Positions 33,458-42,877 of a DNA stretch of 64,000 nt are shown in pieces. The translations under genes were made by a program, and so were the position numbers. Positions within the stretch are counted from its first letter, which is position 1. Every line of letters begins with the position of its first letter. The stretch lies in assembly GCF_000246855.1 (NCBI RefSeq), contig NC_016609.1:2294001-2358000 (forward strand), given 5' to 3'. The notes under the pieces were generated by a model. The model did not search any database and was not told where the DNA came from. It was given only the letters and a program-made list of their open reading frames with translations. The DNA comes from Niastella koreensis GR20-10 (GTDB lineage Bacteria; Bacteroidota; Bacteroidia; Chitinophagales; Chitinophagaceae).

Positions 33458-34543
33458 ATGAAAATTCAAACAGAACCCATCGGTAGTATTCCGCGTCCCC
33501 GTTATTTGCTCGAAGGCATGAGGGCGTTTGCCAATCATGAGTTACCGCAGCCCGAACTGGATAAATTGTTTGAGATCGCCTTAACCGAAACCATCACTCA
33601 GTTTGAAGCCACCGGGTCACCTGTTATTACAGATGGTGAACAAACAAAACCAAGTTTTGCTACTTATCCTGTTCATGGGTTGGAAACCCTGGCGCCTGAT
33701 GGCGTTGTTATTCCCTTTGCCGATGGGCACACAAGACAATTGCCAAAAATCACGGCCGGGCCATTCAGGTATCAGACATACGCCGGAGGGTACGTACAAA
33801 AAGCCAGAACGCTCACCCGGTTGCCGGTTAAACAGGCTGTTATTTCAGCGTCGGCATTGAGTCTTTTGTATCCCCAGGAAGGGGTCGATGGATATTCCCG
33901 GGACCAGTTCATTACCGATCTGCTGAACGAAGCAGAGAAAGATATCAGGAGTTGTTTTGATAACGGGGCGTACAATGTTCAGATAGATTTTACCGAAGCC
34001 AGGCTGGCCTTAAAACTGGATCCGTCGAAAGGCTTATTGCAATCGTTTATTGATCTCAATAACCAGGTGTTGAACCGTTTTACCGCTGAAGAAAGAAAAA
34101 GGATTGGCGTGCATACCTGTCCGGGTGGGGACCATGATTCAACTCATAGCGCCGACATCGATTATGCTGAATTGCTTCCCTCTCTCTTTCAATTGAATGC
34201 CGGCAGCTTTTACCTGGAATATGCCGCTGAAAAAAATAAACTGGAAGTATTGCAAATTATCAAAGGAACCATAAAGCCGGATCAACGGGTGTTTATTGGA
34301 GTTACAAATGTACTTGAGCGCAGGGTAGAAACGGCAGCCGAGATCAGGGACCTAATACTGGAAGCTGCAGAGTTTATACCTGTAGAACAATTAGGTACTA
34401 CCGACGATTGCGGGTTTTCACCGTTTGCTGATGATACCTCTACTTCAAGGGAGATGGCGTTTGCAAAAATAAAGGCCAGGGTGGAAGGAACTGCATTGGC
34501 GTCAGCAGCGCTGGAGCGGTCACAGGTTATCATAAATGCATAA
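33458..34543 (+). CDS. MetE-like cobalamin-independent methionine synthase family protein
   Basis: This 361-aa protein resembles the catalytic C-terminal half of MetE alone (the YxjG/methyltransferase II group). It opens with EPIGSIPRPRYLLEG and has the metal-ligand regions HTCPGGDHD and TTDDCGFSPFADD, plus VQIDFTEARLALK. The N-terminal MetE domain is absent, so the methyl donor may not be polyglutamyl folate. ATG 33458 was chosen on family similarity; the in-frame codon at 33401 adds an unrelated leader. It is monocistronic with a terminator. Confidence 0.88.
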   Translation: MKIQTEPIGSIPRPRYLLEGMRAFANHELPQPELDKLFEIALTETITQFEATGSPVITDGEQTKPSFATYPVHGLETLAPDGVVIPFADGHTRQLPKITAGPFRYQTYAGGYVQKARTLTRLPVKQAVISASALSLLYPQEGVDGYSRDQFITDLLNEAEKDIRSCFDNGAYNVQIDFTEARLALKLDPSKGLLQSFIDLNNQVLNRFTAEERKRIGVHTCPGGDHDSTHSADIDYAELLPSLFQLNAGSFYLEYAAEKNKLEVLQIIKGTIKPDQRVFIGVTNVLERRVETAAEIRDLILEAAEFIPVEQLGTTDDCGFSPFADDTSTSREMAFAKIKARVEGTALASAALERSQVIINA

Positions 34544-34560
34544 AGATCTTTCTGACAATA

Positions 34561-34591
34561 AAAAACCATCCGTCACGCGGCGGATGGTCTT
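34561..34591. terminator. Bidirectional terminator between MetE-like gene and deacetylase
   Basis: The perfect 8-bp stem ACCATCCG/CGGATGGT with an 8-nt loop has an A-rich left flank and a CTTT right flank. It is stronger for leftward transcripts, so it mainly ends the deacetylase gene, whose stop is at 34596. Confidence 0.82.
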
Positions 34592-34595
34592 TAGT

Positions 34596-35330
34596 CTAAA
34601 TCAGCCTCTTGCCTTTCTGTAACTTTCGTTTAAATATCTCAAAGGGTTCGTCACCTCTTATGTCAAGCCTTTGTATTACCAGAGGGTCTGCCAGGGGAAC
34701 CGGGTTCAACCGGTTGCCTATCCGGAACGCCAGTAAGATCCTGTTAGCTGACAGGGTGTTCAAAAACTGGCGGCGTTTTACCGGGTTTCGTTTGGGAAAT
34801 GAACCGTAAGGGTAAGCTATGCAATCCTGATAAGCTATCTTTTTTTCCTGAAGGTATTGCCGGCATTTGGTGATATCCTCCTCAATTGCTGAAAGCGATA
34901 ATTGTTTATAGCTTTTATGATCGTATGAATGCAACCCGTATTCAACCAGGTCTGGGTCCATGTCGTGCAGATCGGTGAGCTTTAAATAACTTTCCTGTAT
35001 GGTTTCTCCCAACTCAAGAAATGCGGGCACTAAAAAGATGTTTGCTTTTAAGTTATATTTTTTCAGCACGGGGTACATGGTCGTGTAGTTGTCCCTGTAG
35101 CCATCATCGAAGGTTATTAAAATTGGTTTTTCCGGAAGTGGATCTTTTGAACGGACGTGTTTTATCAGGTCGCTTAAAAGTAAAGGGGTATAGCCCTCCT
35201 GCGCAAGAAAACGGAACTGTACATGTAGATCTTCTCTTGTGACCGTAAGATAATCGCGATAACCGTTACTGGAAATTTTATGATAGAGCAGGACCCGTAA
35301 CGGGTCATTTTTTGAACCGAACAACTTCAT
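34596..35330 (-). CDS. Polysaccharide deacetylase (NodB domain)
   Basis: This 244-aa protein has the NodB motifs TFDDGYRDN (73-81, the general-base Asp pair) and HSYDHKS (metal His134 and His138), then CIAYPYGSFPKRN. It is a CE4 enzyme removing N- or O-acetyl groups from a surface glycan or peptidoglycan. No signal peptide is evident, which suggests action on lipid-linked or intracellular glycan intermediates. The neighbouring GT2 gene in the same direction (41 bp upstream) supports a role in envelope sugar assembly. Confidence 0.9.
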   Translation of the reverse strand: MKLFGSKNDPLRVLLYHKISSNGYRDYLTVTREDLHVQFRFLAQEGYTPLLLSDLIKHVRSKDPLPEKPILITFDDGYRDNYTTMYPVLKKYNLKANIFLVPAFLELGETIQESYLKLTDLHDMDPDLVEYGLHSYDHKSYKQLSLSAIEEDITKCRQYLQEKKIAYQDCIAYPYGSFPKRNPVKRRQFLNTLSANRILLAFRIGNRLNPVPLADPLVIQRLDIRGDEPFEIFKRKLQKGKRLI

Positions 35331-35371
35331 TAAGCCGGATATTGATGATTAAAGCGGGGTATTACCTTTAT

Positions 35372-36193
35372 TCACTCATTTATTTTTGCATACTTCACAA
35401 AATGATAAAAGGTAGAAAAGACAGACCAGTAAAAACCTTTCAGGCCGTTTAAACAATTTCGCTCCAGCAGATAATATTTTGTAAAGTTAAAAGGAACTGC
35501 CAGCAGGATAATAAACGTGGATTTGTGCTTGCCTTTTCTTTTTCCCATTTCGGCTGCATACCTGGTATACCGGTTAAATTTTTCCAGGTACTGATAAATG
35601 CTCGTATAACTATAATGTTTTACTATATGTTTCAGTTTTTTTACCGGGCCTTCTAAATGAATACCTTCATGCACCTTATCGGCAGTGATGCCGCCTTTTT
35701 GCCGGTTAAACAGCCGCAAAAAATACCGTCCGCTTTCCTTACCATATAAAAACTCCTTACCCAGGAATACCAAGTTCATGCGGAATGCAAACCCGCTGTA
35801 TTGTTTATCGGCTTCCGTAAGACTGGTGATTTCCTTAACCAGTTCATCCGTTAGCACTTCGTCGGCATCAACGCAAAGCACCCAGTCGTTCTTTGCCTGG
35901 GAAACGGCGAATTGTTTTTGCGCTCCATAACCATCGAATTGTCTGAATAATACTTTGCAGCCCTTTGAAGAACAGATCTCCGCCGTGCGGTCGGTACTGT
36001 AGCTGTCTACTACAATGATCTCATCGCACCATTGGAGTTGTGCCAGGGTTCTTTCGATCATCTTCTCTTCATTATAAGTGATGATGACGGCACTTACTTT
36101 AAAAACAGGGCAGTTCTTGGGTTCCGCTTTCCTAATGATTACATTTCTGGGAGCGGGTTTTTCAATCGTTTCGGTAAAGTACATGGGTCTCAT
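35372..36193 (-). CDS. Family 2 glycosyltransferase (WaaE/KdtX-like)
   Basis: This 273-aa protein has the GT2 fold start VSAVIITYNEEKMIERTLAQLQWCDEIIVVDSYSTDRT and the DxD metal/sugar-nucleotide motif in CVDADEVLTDELV. KVHEGIHLEGPVKKLKHIVKHYSY and the C-terminal half are typical of the lipopolysaccharide core beta-glucosyltransferase group. It is cytoplasmic or peripheral. An ATG at 36184 (fourth residue) is an alternative start. It is probably co-transcribed with the deacetylase. Confidence 0.9.
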   Translation of the reverse strand: MRPMYFTETIEKPAPRNVIIRKAEPKNCPVFKVSAVIITYNEEKMIERTLAQLQWCDEIIVVDSYSTDRTAEICSSKGCKVLFRQFDGYGAQKQFAVSQAKNDWVLCVDADEVLTDELVKEITSLTEADKQYSGFAFRMNLVFLGKEFLYGKESGRYFLRLFNRQKGGITADKVHEGIHLEGPVKKLKHIVKHYSYTSIYQYLEKFNRYTRYAAEMGKRKGKHKSTFIILLAVPFNFTKYYLLERNCLNGLKGFYWSVFSTFYHFVKYAKINE

Positions 36194-36330
36194 AAATGTG
36201 TTAGCAAATCAGGTGTTTTCATTGGCGCCACAGATATAACATTGAAAAAAGCGATACCCCTATTTTGAAAAATATTTTTTTCCGAACCTAATAGCATGGT
36301 GATTAGCCAGTTCCGCCCGATAGTTATAAA

Positions 36331-36372
36331 TAAAAAAAGGACCCCCCTTGTAGGTAACAAAGGGGCTCCTTT
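36331..36372 (-). terminator. Rho-independent terminator of the His-rich protein gene
   Basis: On the minus strand AGGAGCCCC...ACAAGGGGGGTCCT forms a GC-rich hairpin with minor mismatches, followed by seven T residues (A-run at 36332-36338). It lies about 25 bp after the stop at 36397. Confidence 0.8.
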
Positions 36373-36396
36373 TAAAAAATGCGTTACTGCTGCAAA

Positions 36397-36585
36397 TTAC
36401 TTTTTCGCAACGCCGGCTTTTTTCTTGCCTGCATGTTTTTTATGATGGTGATGATGTTTGCCAGACTTTTTGGTCTGAAAATAATTTTCTGTGCCTGCTT
36501 TGGTTGACTTTTCTGCAGGAGTAGCCGCTGTAGAGGCGCCGATTGCCAGGGCCGAAATCAATATGGTCAGAACAAATCGTTTCAT
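36397..36585 (-). CDS. Small exported lysine/histidine-rich protein
   Basis: This 62-aa protein has an N-terminal signal peptide (MKRFVLTILISALAIGASTA, cleavage before ATPAEKS). The mature peptide of about 40 residues is strongly basic, with the cluster KHHHHHKKHAGKKKAG. The His run suggests metal or acid-pH binding, but no family assignment is possible. It is monocistronic, with its own terminator and an upstream AT-rich region. Similar short His/Lys-rich secreted peptides occur in Bacteroidetes without assigned roles. Confidence 0.72.
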   Translation of the reverse strand: MKRFVLTILISALAIGASTAATPAEKSTKAGTENYFQTKKSGKHHHHHKKHAGKKKAGVAKK

Positions 36586-36745
36586 TTTTACAGATTTTGA
36601 TTTTAAATAAAGGTTTCTAAATTTAGTACAGTTTACCTTAAAACGGGCCTGGCAAACATCCTGATTTTGTTAATCCGGGGTTATTGGAAGTATATCAGTT
36701 TTTTCAGTTACAGAACCAATAGATCTCCCCATAAGCCTGATTTTC

Positions 36746-36821
36746 AGCTTAAAATAAGCTTAAAATTTAATGTGATCGATACCCCGGGCTTTTTCAGGGG
36801 GTTAAAAAATGTGTACATTTA
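36746..36821 (+). promoter_or_regulatory. Putative promoter and palindromes upstream of the sugar locus
   Basis: The 282-bp gap before 36868 holds a perfect inverted repeat AGCTTA-AAA-TAAGCT (36746-36760) and a perfect 14-bp palindrome AAATGTGTACATTT (36807-36820). The palindrome contains a -7-like TACATTTA (36814-36821), placed 47 bp before the ATG. An operator overlapping the promoter is possible. Nothing else recognisable was seen in the gap. Confidence 0.4.
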
Positions 36822-36867
36822 AAATCTAACGACCAAACGGAGATATAATTAACCTTATAAGCGCCAT

Positions 36868-38313
36868 ATGAACAATAAAAAGATCAGCCGGAAAAAATTT
36901 GTGACCGATACGGCAAAGGCAACATTGGGTTCCGTTCTTACCATGAGTTTGCCCTCCATTGTTCCCTCCTCGGTATTTGGAAAAAACGCCCCCAGCAATC
37001 GTATTAATGTGGCTTCCATAGGTTGCGGAAGAATTTCCGTTACCCATGATATGACTTCCATTGCGCGGTACAGCGGCGCCAGAATTATTGCCGTTTGTGA
37101 CCTGGATAAGGCCCGGGCAGATGCGGGCGTGCAGGCGGTTAAAAATAATTATACCCGGGCGGTAAAAGAAAACGGCGGACAAACCGGCGACTGGGATATA
37201 AAAGTGTATTACGATTACCGGGAGTTGCTCCTGAATAAAGATATAGATGCCGTACATATCAGCCTGCCCGATCACCAGCATGCTATTGTTGGCGTTCATG
37301 CCGTACGGGCCGGTAAAGATGTGTATCTGCAAAAACCGGCTTCATTAACGGTGGAGGAAGGCCGGATTTTAAGCAATGAAGTAAAAAAGACCGGGCGCAT
37401 TTTTCAAATGGGCAGTCAACAGAAATCAATTGATCCCTGGCCGCAGTTTAAAAAAGCCTGTGAGCTGGTGCGCAATGGGCGCATTGGCAAGCTGGTAACA
37501 ATAGAAGTAGGATTGCCGGGCGATCCCGGTGGGGGCGATCCCGCCAAAATGGTTGTTCCTGCCAGATTAAATTACGATGCCTGGCTGGGTTCAACCCCCG
37601 ACGTGTATTACACCCAGGACCGCGTACATGCGCAGGACGCCAGCATGAAAGGTATTACCAGCCGGCCGGGCTGGTTGCGTTGCGAACAGTTTGGCGCCGG
37701 CATGATAACAGGGTGGGGCGCCCATCACATCGATACGGCGCACTGGGCCATGGGTACTGAATACGGCGGCCCCATCGAGATCTGGGGCAGCGGAAAATTC
37801 CCCACCGACGATCCTAATTATAAAGGACTTTGGGATGTGCATGGCATCTTTCGCACCGAAGCCATGTATGAAAATGGGGTACATATGATCGTTTCCAATG
37901 AATTGCCCAATGGGGTAAAGTTTATGGGTACCGATGGCTGGATCTGGGTGACCCGTGGCAATTACCGGGTTACCGACAGCGATCCCATTGCCGATAAGGA
38001 TGGCGTGAAACCCATCGATGCCAGCAACCCAAAAATTTTGCAGTCGGTGATCGGCCCTAATGAAATTCATTTATATGAAAGTCCGGAGCAACATGCTAAT
38101 TGGTTAGATTGCGTAAAATCCCGGAAGGAACCCGTGGCGCCGGTTGAAGTAGGGCATCGTTCGTGCACGGCCTGTTTGCTGCATCATATTGCCATGAAAG
38201 TGAAACGGAAAATTTACTGGGACCCTAAAACGGAAACTTTTAAAAATAACGATAAAGAAGCAACTGCATTACTGTCGAGGCCAAGAAGAAAAGGCTATGA
38301 TTTTAACGTTTAA
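36868..38313 (+). CDS. Gfo/Idh/MocA family oxidoreductase, exported
   Basis: This 481-aa protein opens with a Tat/Sec-like leader (KKISRKKFVTDTAKATLGSVLTMSLPS). The Rossmann domain carries NVASIGCGRIS and VCDLD, and the EKP-like motif reads LQKPASLTVEEG. The substrate side contains GWGAHHIDTAHWAMG. Such periplasmic members, seen often in Bacteroidetes polysaccharide loci, can act on sugars or glycosides using tightly bound NAD(H). It is followed after 3 bp by a second oxidoreductase-like lipoprotein, then a GH106-type enzyme. Confidence 0.9.
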   Translation: MNNKKISRKKFVTDTAKATLGSVLTMSLPSIVPSSVFGKNAPSNRINVASIGCGRISVTHDMTSIARYSGARIIAVCDLDKARADAGVQAVKNNYTRAVKENGGQTGDWDIKVYYDYRELLLNKDIDAVHISLPDHQHAIVGVHAVRAGKDVYLQKPASLTVEEGRILSNEVKKTGRIFQMGSQQKSIDPWPQFKKACELVRNGRIGKLVTIEVGLPGDPGGGDPAKMVVPARLNYDAWLGSTPDVYYTQDRVHAQDASMKGITSRPGWLRCEQFGAGMITGWGAHHIDTAHWAMGTEYGGPIEIWGSGKFPTDDPNYKGLWDVHGIFRTEAMYENGVHMIVSNELPNGVKFMGTDGWIWVTRGNYRVTDSDPIADKDGVKPIDASNPKILQSVIGPNEIHLYESPEQHANWLDCVKSRKEPVAPVEVGHRSCTACLLHHIAMKVKRKIYWDPKTETFKNNDKEATALLSRPRRKGYDFNV

Positions 38314-38316
38314 CAT

Positions 38317-39675
38317 ATGAAAAAAATAACTGGCATTTCTCTATTATTAATTGTGTCCATAATGATGTCGTGTAGTGAGCAGCAAAAACAAACTTCCAAA
38401 ACTATTCAGTTAATAACGCTTGACCCGGGCCATTTTCATGCGGCACTGGTGCAAAAGTCGATGTATGACGATGTGGATTCTGTAGTGCATGTATACGCAC
38501 CTGGTGGCAGCGACCTGCAATTACACCTTGATAAAATAAATGGTTATAATGCCAGGCAGGACAAGCCCACTCGTTGGAAGGAGGAAGTATATACCGGCCC
38601 TGATTTTTTTGAGAAAATGGTAGCGGAGAAGAAAGGGAATGTGGTGGTGCTGTCGGGCGACAACCAGAAGAAAGCAGATTATATTTTAAAAAGCTTACAA
38701 AACGGGTTTAATGTTTTTGCCGATAAACCAATGGCCATTAATAGCAGCCAGTTTGAAGAATTGAAGCAGGCGTTTGATGCAGCCGGTAAAAACAAACTGT
38801 TGTTGTATGATATCATGACCGAACGTTTTGAGATCACCAATAAATTACTGCGCGAGTTGTCGATGGAGCCGGAAATTTTCGGTGCCCTGGAAAAAGGTAC
38901 CTTGGCAGATCCGGCGGTAGTAAAAACAAGCATTCATTATTTCTACAAATTTGTTTCGGGCAATGTGCTTACGCGGCCCGAATGGTTCTTCGATGCATCG
39001 CAACAGGGCGAAGGTATTACCGATGTAATGACGCACCTCGTTGACCTGGTGCAATGGGAATGTTTTCCGGAGCAAACCATCGATTATGCTAAAGACATTC
39101 AGCTGGATGCCGCCAAACACTGGACAACCGATTTAAGCCTGAACCAATTTAAAACGGTAACGAAAGCGGCTGCTTTTCCTGCATTTTTAAAAAGCAGCGC
39201 TGCTAATGATACGTTGCTGAAGATCTTCTATAATGGCGAGATCAATTATACCATCAAAGGTGTTCATGCCAGAACAACCGCGCTGTGGGATTACCAGGCG
39301 CCGGCAGGAGGCGATAATTACTATGCGCTGATGAAGGGCACCAAAGCCCGGCTGGTGATTAAACAGGGCGCTGCTGAAAAATATAAACCGGTACTGTATC
39401 TTGAACCGGTTGATAAAAAGCTGGACCCAACAGAAGCGTTTAAAAAGATCCAGGCAAAATATCCCGGGGTGGAACTGATGAAAACGGCTACCGGCTGGCA
39501 GGTGGTTACCTCCACATACACCGAAGGGCACGAAGAACATTTTGCCCGGGTTACCCAGAACTTTTTACAATACCTCAAGAATAAAAATATGCCTGCCTGG
39601 GAGGTTCCCAATATGCTGGCTAAATACTTTATTACTACAAGCGCCCTGCAACTGGCGGAAAAAAATCATCTATAA
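38317..39675 (+). CDS. Oxidoreductase-like lipoprotein (Gfo/Idh/MocA-type, 'putative oxidoreductase C-terminal' family)
   Basis: This 452-aa lipoprotein has its lipidation Cys at residue 19 (IVSIMMSC). The N-terminal half has a Rossmann-like sequence (LITLDPGHFHAALVQKSMY; VVVLSGDNQKKADYILKSLQNGFNVFADKPMA), but the glycine-rich NAD loop is not standard. DKPMAI replaces EKP. The C-terminal half contains the conserved MTHLVDLVQWECFPEQTIDY. It is probably a periplasmic partner of the preceding oxidoreductase in modifying a sugar released by the GH106-type enzyme (inference). Confidence 0.8.
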   Translation: MKKITGISLLLIVSIMMSCSEQQKQTSKTIQLITLDPGHFHAALVQKSMYDDVDSVVHVYAPGGSDLQLHLDKINGYNARQDKPTRWKEEVYTGPDFFEKMVAEKKGNVVVLSGDNQKKADYILKSLQNGFNVFADKPMAINSSQFEELKQAFDAAGKNKLLLYDIMTERFEITNKLLRELSMEPEIFGALEKGTLADPAVVKTSIHYFYKFVSGNVLTRPEWFFDASQQGEGITDVMTHLVDLVQWECFPEQTIDYAKDIQLDAAKHWTTDLSLNQFKTVTKAAAFPAFLKSSAANDTLLKIFYNGEINYTIKGVHARTTALWDYQAPAGGDNYYALMKGTKARLVIKQGAAEKYKPVLYLEPVDKKLDPTEAFKKIQAKYPGVELMKTATGWQVVTSTYTEGHEEHFARVTQNFLQYLKNKNMPAWEVPNMLAKYFITTSALQLAEKNHL

Positions 39676-39708
39676 AGAAGCGCGAAAACAAGTTCGCACC
39701 AGAACCAT

Positions 39709-42700
39709 ATGGAAAAGATAATGCTTTTGGCGATGCTGTTGGGGATAGCGGGTTATAGCTATAGTCAGCAAACGGATTCGCCTGGAAAAAACTGGGAGGC
39801 AGCCTTTTTATCGCCACCCGAAAGCACCAAACCCTGGGTATACTGGTATTGGGATAACGACAATATTTCAAAAGAAGGCATTACCAAAGACCTGGAAGCA
39901 ATGGCGCAGGTAGGTATTGGGGAAGCGCTTATTGGCAATATTGTAGGGGGAGCTTCCTCAAAAGGAAAGGTAACGGTGCTTAGTGAGGACTGGTGGAGTT
40001 GTATGGTACATGCGATTACAGAAGCCAAACGGTTGGGCATGAAGATAGGGGTGTTTAATTGTCCGGGTTGGAGCCAAAGCGGTGGTCCCTGGGTAAAACC
40101 GGAACAAACGATGCGTTACCTGGTGTCAACCGAATTACAGGTAACAGGCGGCCAGTCATTCGCGTACGCCTTCAAACCGCCAACGGAGAATTTTCAACTG
40201 GTGTCTGTACAGGCATTCCCGGTTCCTGCGGAGGACAACGACGGAGTGAGCACTAAATCGCCTGTAGTATCTTCAAAAGGAATGAACAATGCGCAATGGC
40301 TGTTCGACGGCGATCCCAACACAGAAGTGGTTGTACCTGCTACAGAACAACAGCTTGAAATAAAATTAAACAGTGTTGCTACCGTACGGTCCCTGCAAAT
40401 AACGCCCGGTAACGACCCGGTTACTGCAGATTGTGATCTGGAAGCCATAAACGACAAAGGCGCCTGGCAGCGCATTACGCACCTGCATATCGACCGCTCG
40501 AATATGGATATAGCGGTTGGCCCCATGCGGTATGGTCCTGTTGTAATTAGTTTTCCCGCTGTAAAGGCGCAAACCTTCCGGCTTCGTTTTACCAATGGAA
40601 AAGGAGGCAAGCTGCGGGAGATTGAATTGAGTGGCGCGCCCAGGCTCACGGCGTATGTTGAAAAACAATTAGGCAAAATGTGGCCGTATGCCGAAGTGCG
40701 TCCTGATTCATATACCTGGCCAGCTACGGCAGAACCCGAGCATAAATCATTGGTGGTAGACCCGGCCAGGGTGATCGATCTGTCGACGAAGGTTGATAAA
40801 AGCGGTAACCTGAACTGGGCGGTGCCTGCAGGCGAATGGATCATTTTGTATACCGGAATGACGCCCACCGGGGTTACCAATTCACCTACTACAACGGAAG
40901 GAAGCGGGCTGGAGATAGATAAAATGAATAAACAACTGGCGCAATTTCATTTCGATGCATTTATAGGAGAACTGTTGAAACGTACACCTGCTGAAGACCG
41001 GGTGGCGTTGCGTCATGTGGTGGCTGATAGTTATGAAAAGGGTTCTGAGAACTGGACGGATGGTTTGGGCGAGGATTTTAAACGCACCTATGGGTACGAT
41101 CCCTATCCGTTTTTGCCGGTACTAACTGGCCGGATCGTAGCCAGCGCCGATCGCTCTGACCGCTTTCTGTGGGACCTGCGCCGGCTGGTTGCCGATAGAA
41201 TTGCTTCCAATTATGTAGGGGGCCTGCGCGAACGCTGTCAGCAAAACGGACTGCGGCTATGGCTGGAGAATTATGGTCACTGGGGTTTTCCTGGTGAATT
41301 CCTGAGTTATGGCGGGGCCAGTGATGACCTGGGTGGCGAGTTCTGGTATGGCGTGCCTTCATTGGGGCCCGTTGAAGTTCGTTGCGCATCCTCCGCCGGT
41401 CATACCTATGGCAAAAAGGTGGTATCTGCCGAGGCGTTTACTTCCGGCTTGTCGTTCACACAAATGCCACGTAATTTAAAAACGCGGGGCGACTGGGCGT
41501 GGTCGGAAGGGATCAACCATTTTGTGATGCATGTGTACATTCATCAGCCCGATGACCGTAAACCCGGCATGAGCGCCTGGTTTGGCACCGATTTCAACCG
41601 GAACAATACCTGGTTTACCCAATCAAAAACATACTTCGATTATATCCGGCGTTCCTGTGCGCTGTTACAACAGGGACATACAGTAGCCGATGTGGCTTAT
41701 TTCATTGGCGAGGACGCACCTAAAATGACCGGTGATAAAGACCCGGCCCTGCCACCCGGTTATAACTATGATTTTATAAATGCAGAGATGCTGGCAAAAG
41801 CCCGGGTTGTTAACGATCGTATTGTACTGGCATCAGGCGCCAGTTATGCGGTGCTGGTATTGCCGCCAAAGGAAACCATGCGGCCGGAGATCCTGAAGAA
41901 AATTGTAGCGTTGGTCGCAGACGGGGCCTGTGTATTGGGGAATGCACCCGCCCATTCGCCCAGCGGTCGCGATTATCCGTTTTGCGATACCCGGGTGCAG
42001 GCGCTGGCAAAAGAATTGTGGGGATTTAAAATGGTAGGAAAAGGGCATGTGTTCACAGGGATTGGACTGAAAAAAGTGCTGCGGCAAATTGGCGTAGCAG
42101 AGGATTGCGTATTGGGTAAAGACTTCCTGTACACGCACCGGCAGGAAGGGAACGCTCATTGCTATTTTGTAAGTAACCAGCTGGATATTGCCCGCAAAGA
42201 TACCATGGCCTTCCGCGTAACAGGGCTGCAACCCGAATTGTGGGATGCGGTAACCGGACAAATAAAAGCATTACCGAACTACGCAATCTCCAATGGAAAA
42301 ACGGTGATTCCGCTGGAGTTTGGCCCCGGCGATTCGTGGTTTATCATCTTCCGTAATAAAGCAACTGTTGCTGATGGAAAGGAAAATTTTGAACAATTTC
42401 AGCCAGTGCAGGCTGTTGAAGGTAACTGGACGGTTGATTTCAACCCCGGGTATGCGAAACCTTTCCAGGCTACATTTGCCCGGCTTACCGACTGGAGCCA
42501 ACACGATGACCCACAGATAAAATATTACAGTGGAACGGCTACCTACAGCAGCACGTTTACCTGCGATGACAAAAAAGACAGCAGCCTGTATCTTGACCTG
42601 GGACAGGTAGAAGGCCTGGCCACCGTCCGGCTGAATGGAAAAGAATACCCAACACTTTGGCGTTACCCGTACCGGGTAAACATCAGCAACCAGTTGCAAC

Positions 42701-42876
42701 CCGGTGAAAATGAACTGGAGGTAACAGTGGTCAATTGCTGGTGGAACCGGCTGGTAGGGGATGCGCAACCAGGCGCAAAACCAGTGACCTGGACGGCGTT
42801 TACCAATTGGCACGCAGACAGCAAGCTGCAACCTGCCGGGTTATTGGGACCGGTGAACATTCTTACAGCCAAGTAA
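39709..42876 (+). CDS. GH106-type alpha-L-rhamnosidase, exported
   Basis: This 1,055-aa protein has a signal peptide (MLLAMLLGIAGYSYS, then QQTDSPG). The N-terminal catalytic region has the GH106 pattern: PPESTKPWVYWYWDNDNISKEGITKDLEAMAQVGIGEALIGN, then CPGWSQSGGPWVKPEQTMRY, FPGEFLSYGGASDD and SAEAFTSG. A C-terminal galactose-binding-like sandwich ends with the sugar-binding sequence LDLGQVEGLATVRLNGKEYPTLWRYPYRVNISNQLQPGENELEVTVVN. GH106 enzymes remove terminal L-rhamnose from plant polysaccharides such as rhamnogalacturonan. The gene ends one base from the convergent GT39 gene. Confidence 0.88.
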   Translation: MEKIMLLAMLLGIAGYSYSQQTDSPGKNWEAAFLSPPESTKPWVYWYWDNDNISKEGITKDLEAMAQVGIGEALIGNIVGGASSKGKVTVLSEDWWSCMVHAITEAKRLGMKIGVFNCPGWSQSGGPWVKPEQTMRYLVSTELQVTGGQSFAYAFKPPTENFQLVSVQAFPVPAEDNDGVSTKSPVVSSKGMNNAQWLFDGDPNTEVVVPATEQQLEIKLNSVATVRSLQITPGNDPVTADCDLEAINDKGAWQRITHLHIDRSNMDIAVGPMRYGPVVISFPAVKAQTFRLRFTNGKGGKLREIELSGAPRLTAYVEKQLGKMWPYAEVRPDSYTWPATAEPEHKSLVVDPARVIDLSTKVDKSGNLNWAVPAGEWIILYTGMTPTGVTNSPTTTEGSGLEIDKMNKQLAQFHFDAFIGELLKRTPAEDRVALRHVVADSYEKGSENWTDGLGEDFKRTYGYDPYPFLPVLTGRIVASADRSDRFLWDLRRLVADRIASNYVGGLRERCQQNGLRLWLENYGHWGFPGEFLSYGGASDDLGGEFWYGVPSLGPVEVRCASSAGHTYGKKVVSAEAFTSGLSFTQMPRNLKTRGDWAWSEGINHFVMHVYIHQPDDRKPGMSAWFGTDFNRNNTWFTQSKTYFDYIRRSCALLQQGHTVADVAYFIGEDAPKMTGDKDPALPPGYNYDFINAEMLAKARVVNDRIVLASGASYAVLVLPPKETMRPEILKKIVALVADGACVLGNAPAHSPSGRDYPFCDTRVQALAKELWGFKMVGKGHVFTGIGLKKVLRQIGVAEDCVLGKDFLYTHRQEGNAHCYFVSNQLDIARKDTMAFRVTGLQPELWDAVTGQIKALPNYAISNGKTVIPLEFGPGDSWFIIFRNKATVADGKENFEQFQPVQAVEGNWTVDFNPGYAKPFQATFARLTDWSQHDDPQIKYYSGTATYSSTFTCDDKKDSSLYLDLGQVEGLATVRLNGKEYPTLWRYPYRVNISNQLQPGENELEVTVVNCWWNRLVGDAQPGAKPVTWTAFTNWHADSKLQPAGLLGPVNILTAK

Positions 42877-42877
42877 T

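Noticed and set aside
36397..36585. Engineered tag (ENYFQ next to a His run) implying vector sequence
   Set aside because: The protease site would be ENLYFQ-G/S and the His run is interrupted by Lys. The gene has a natural signal peptide and terminator, so the resemblance is chance.
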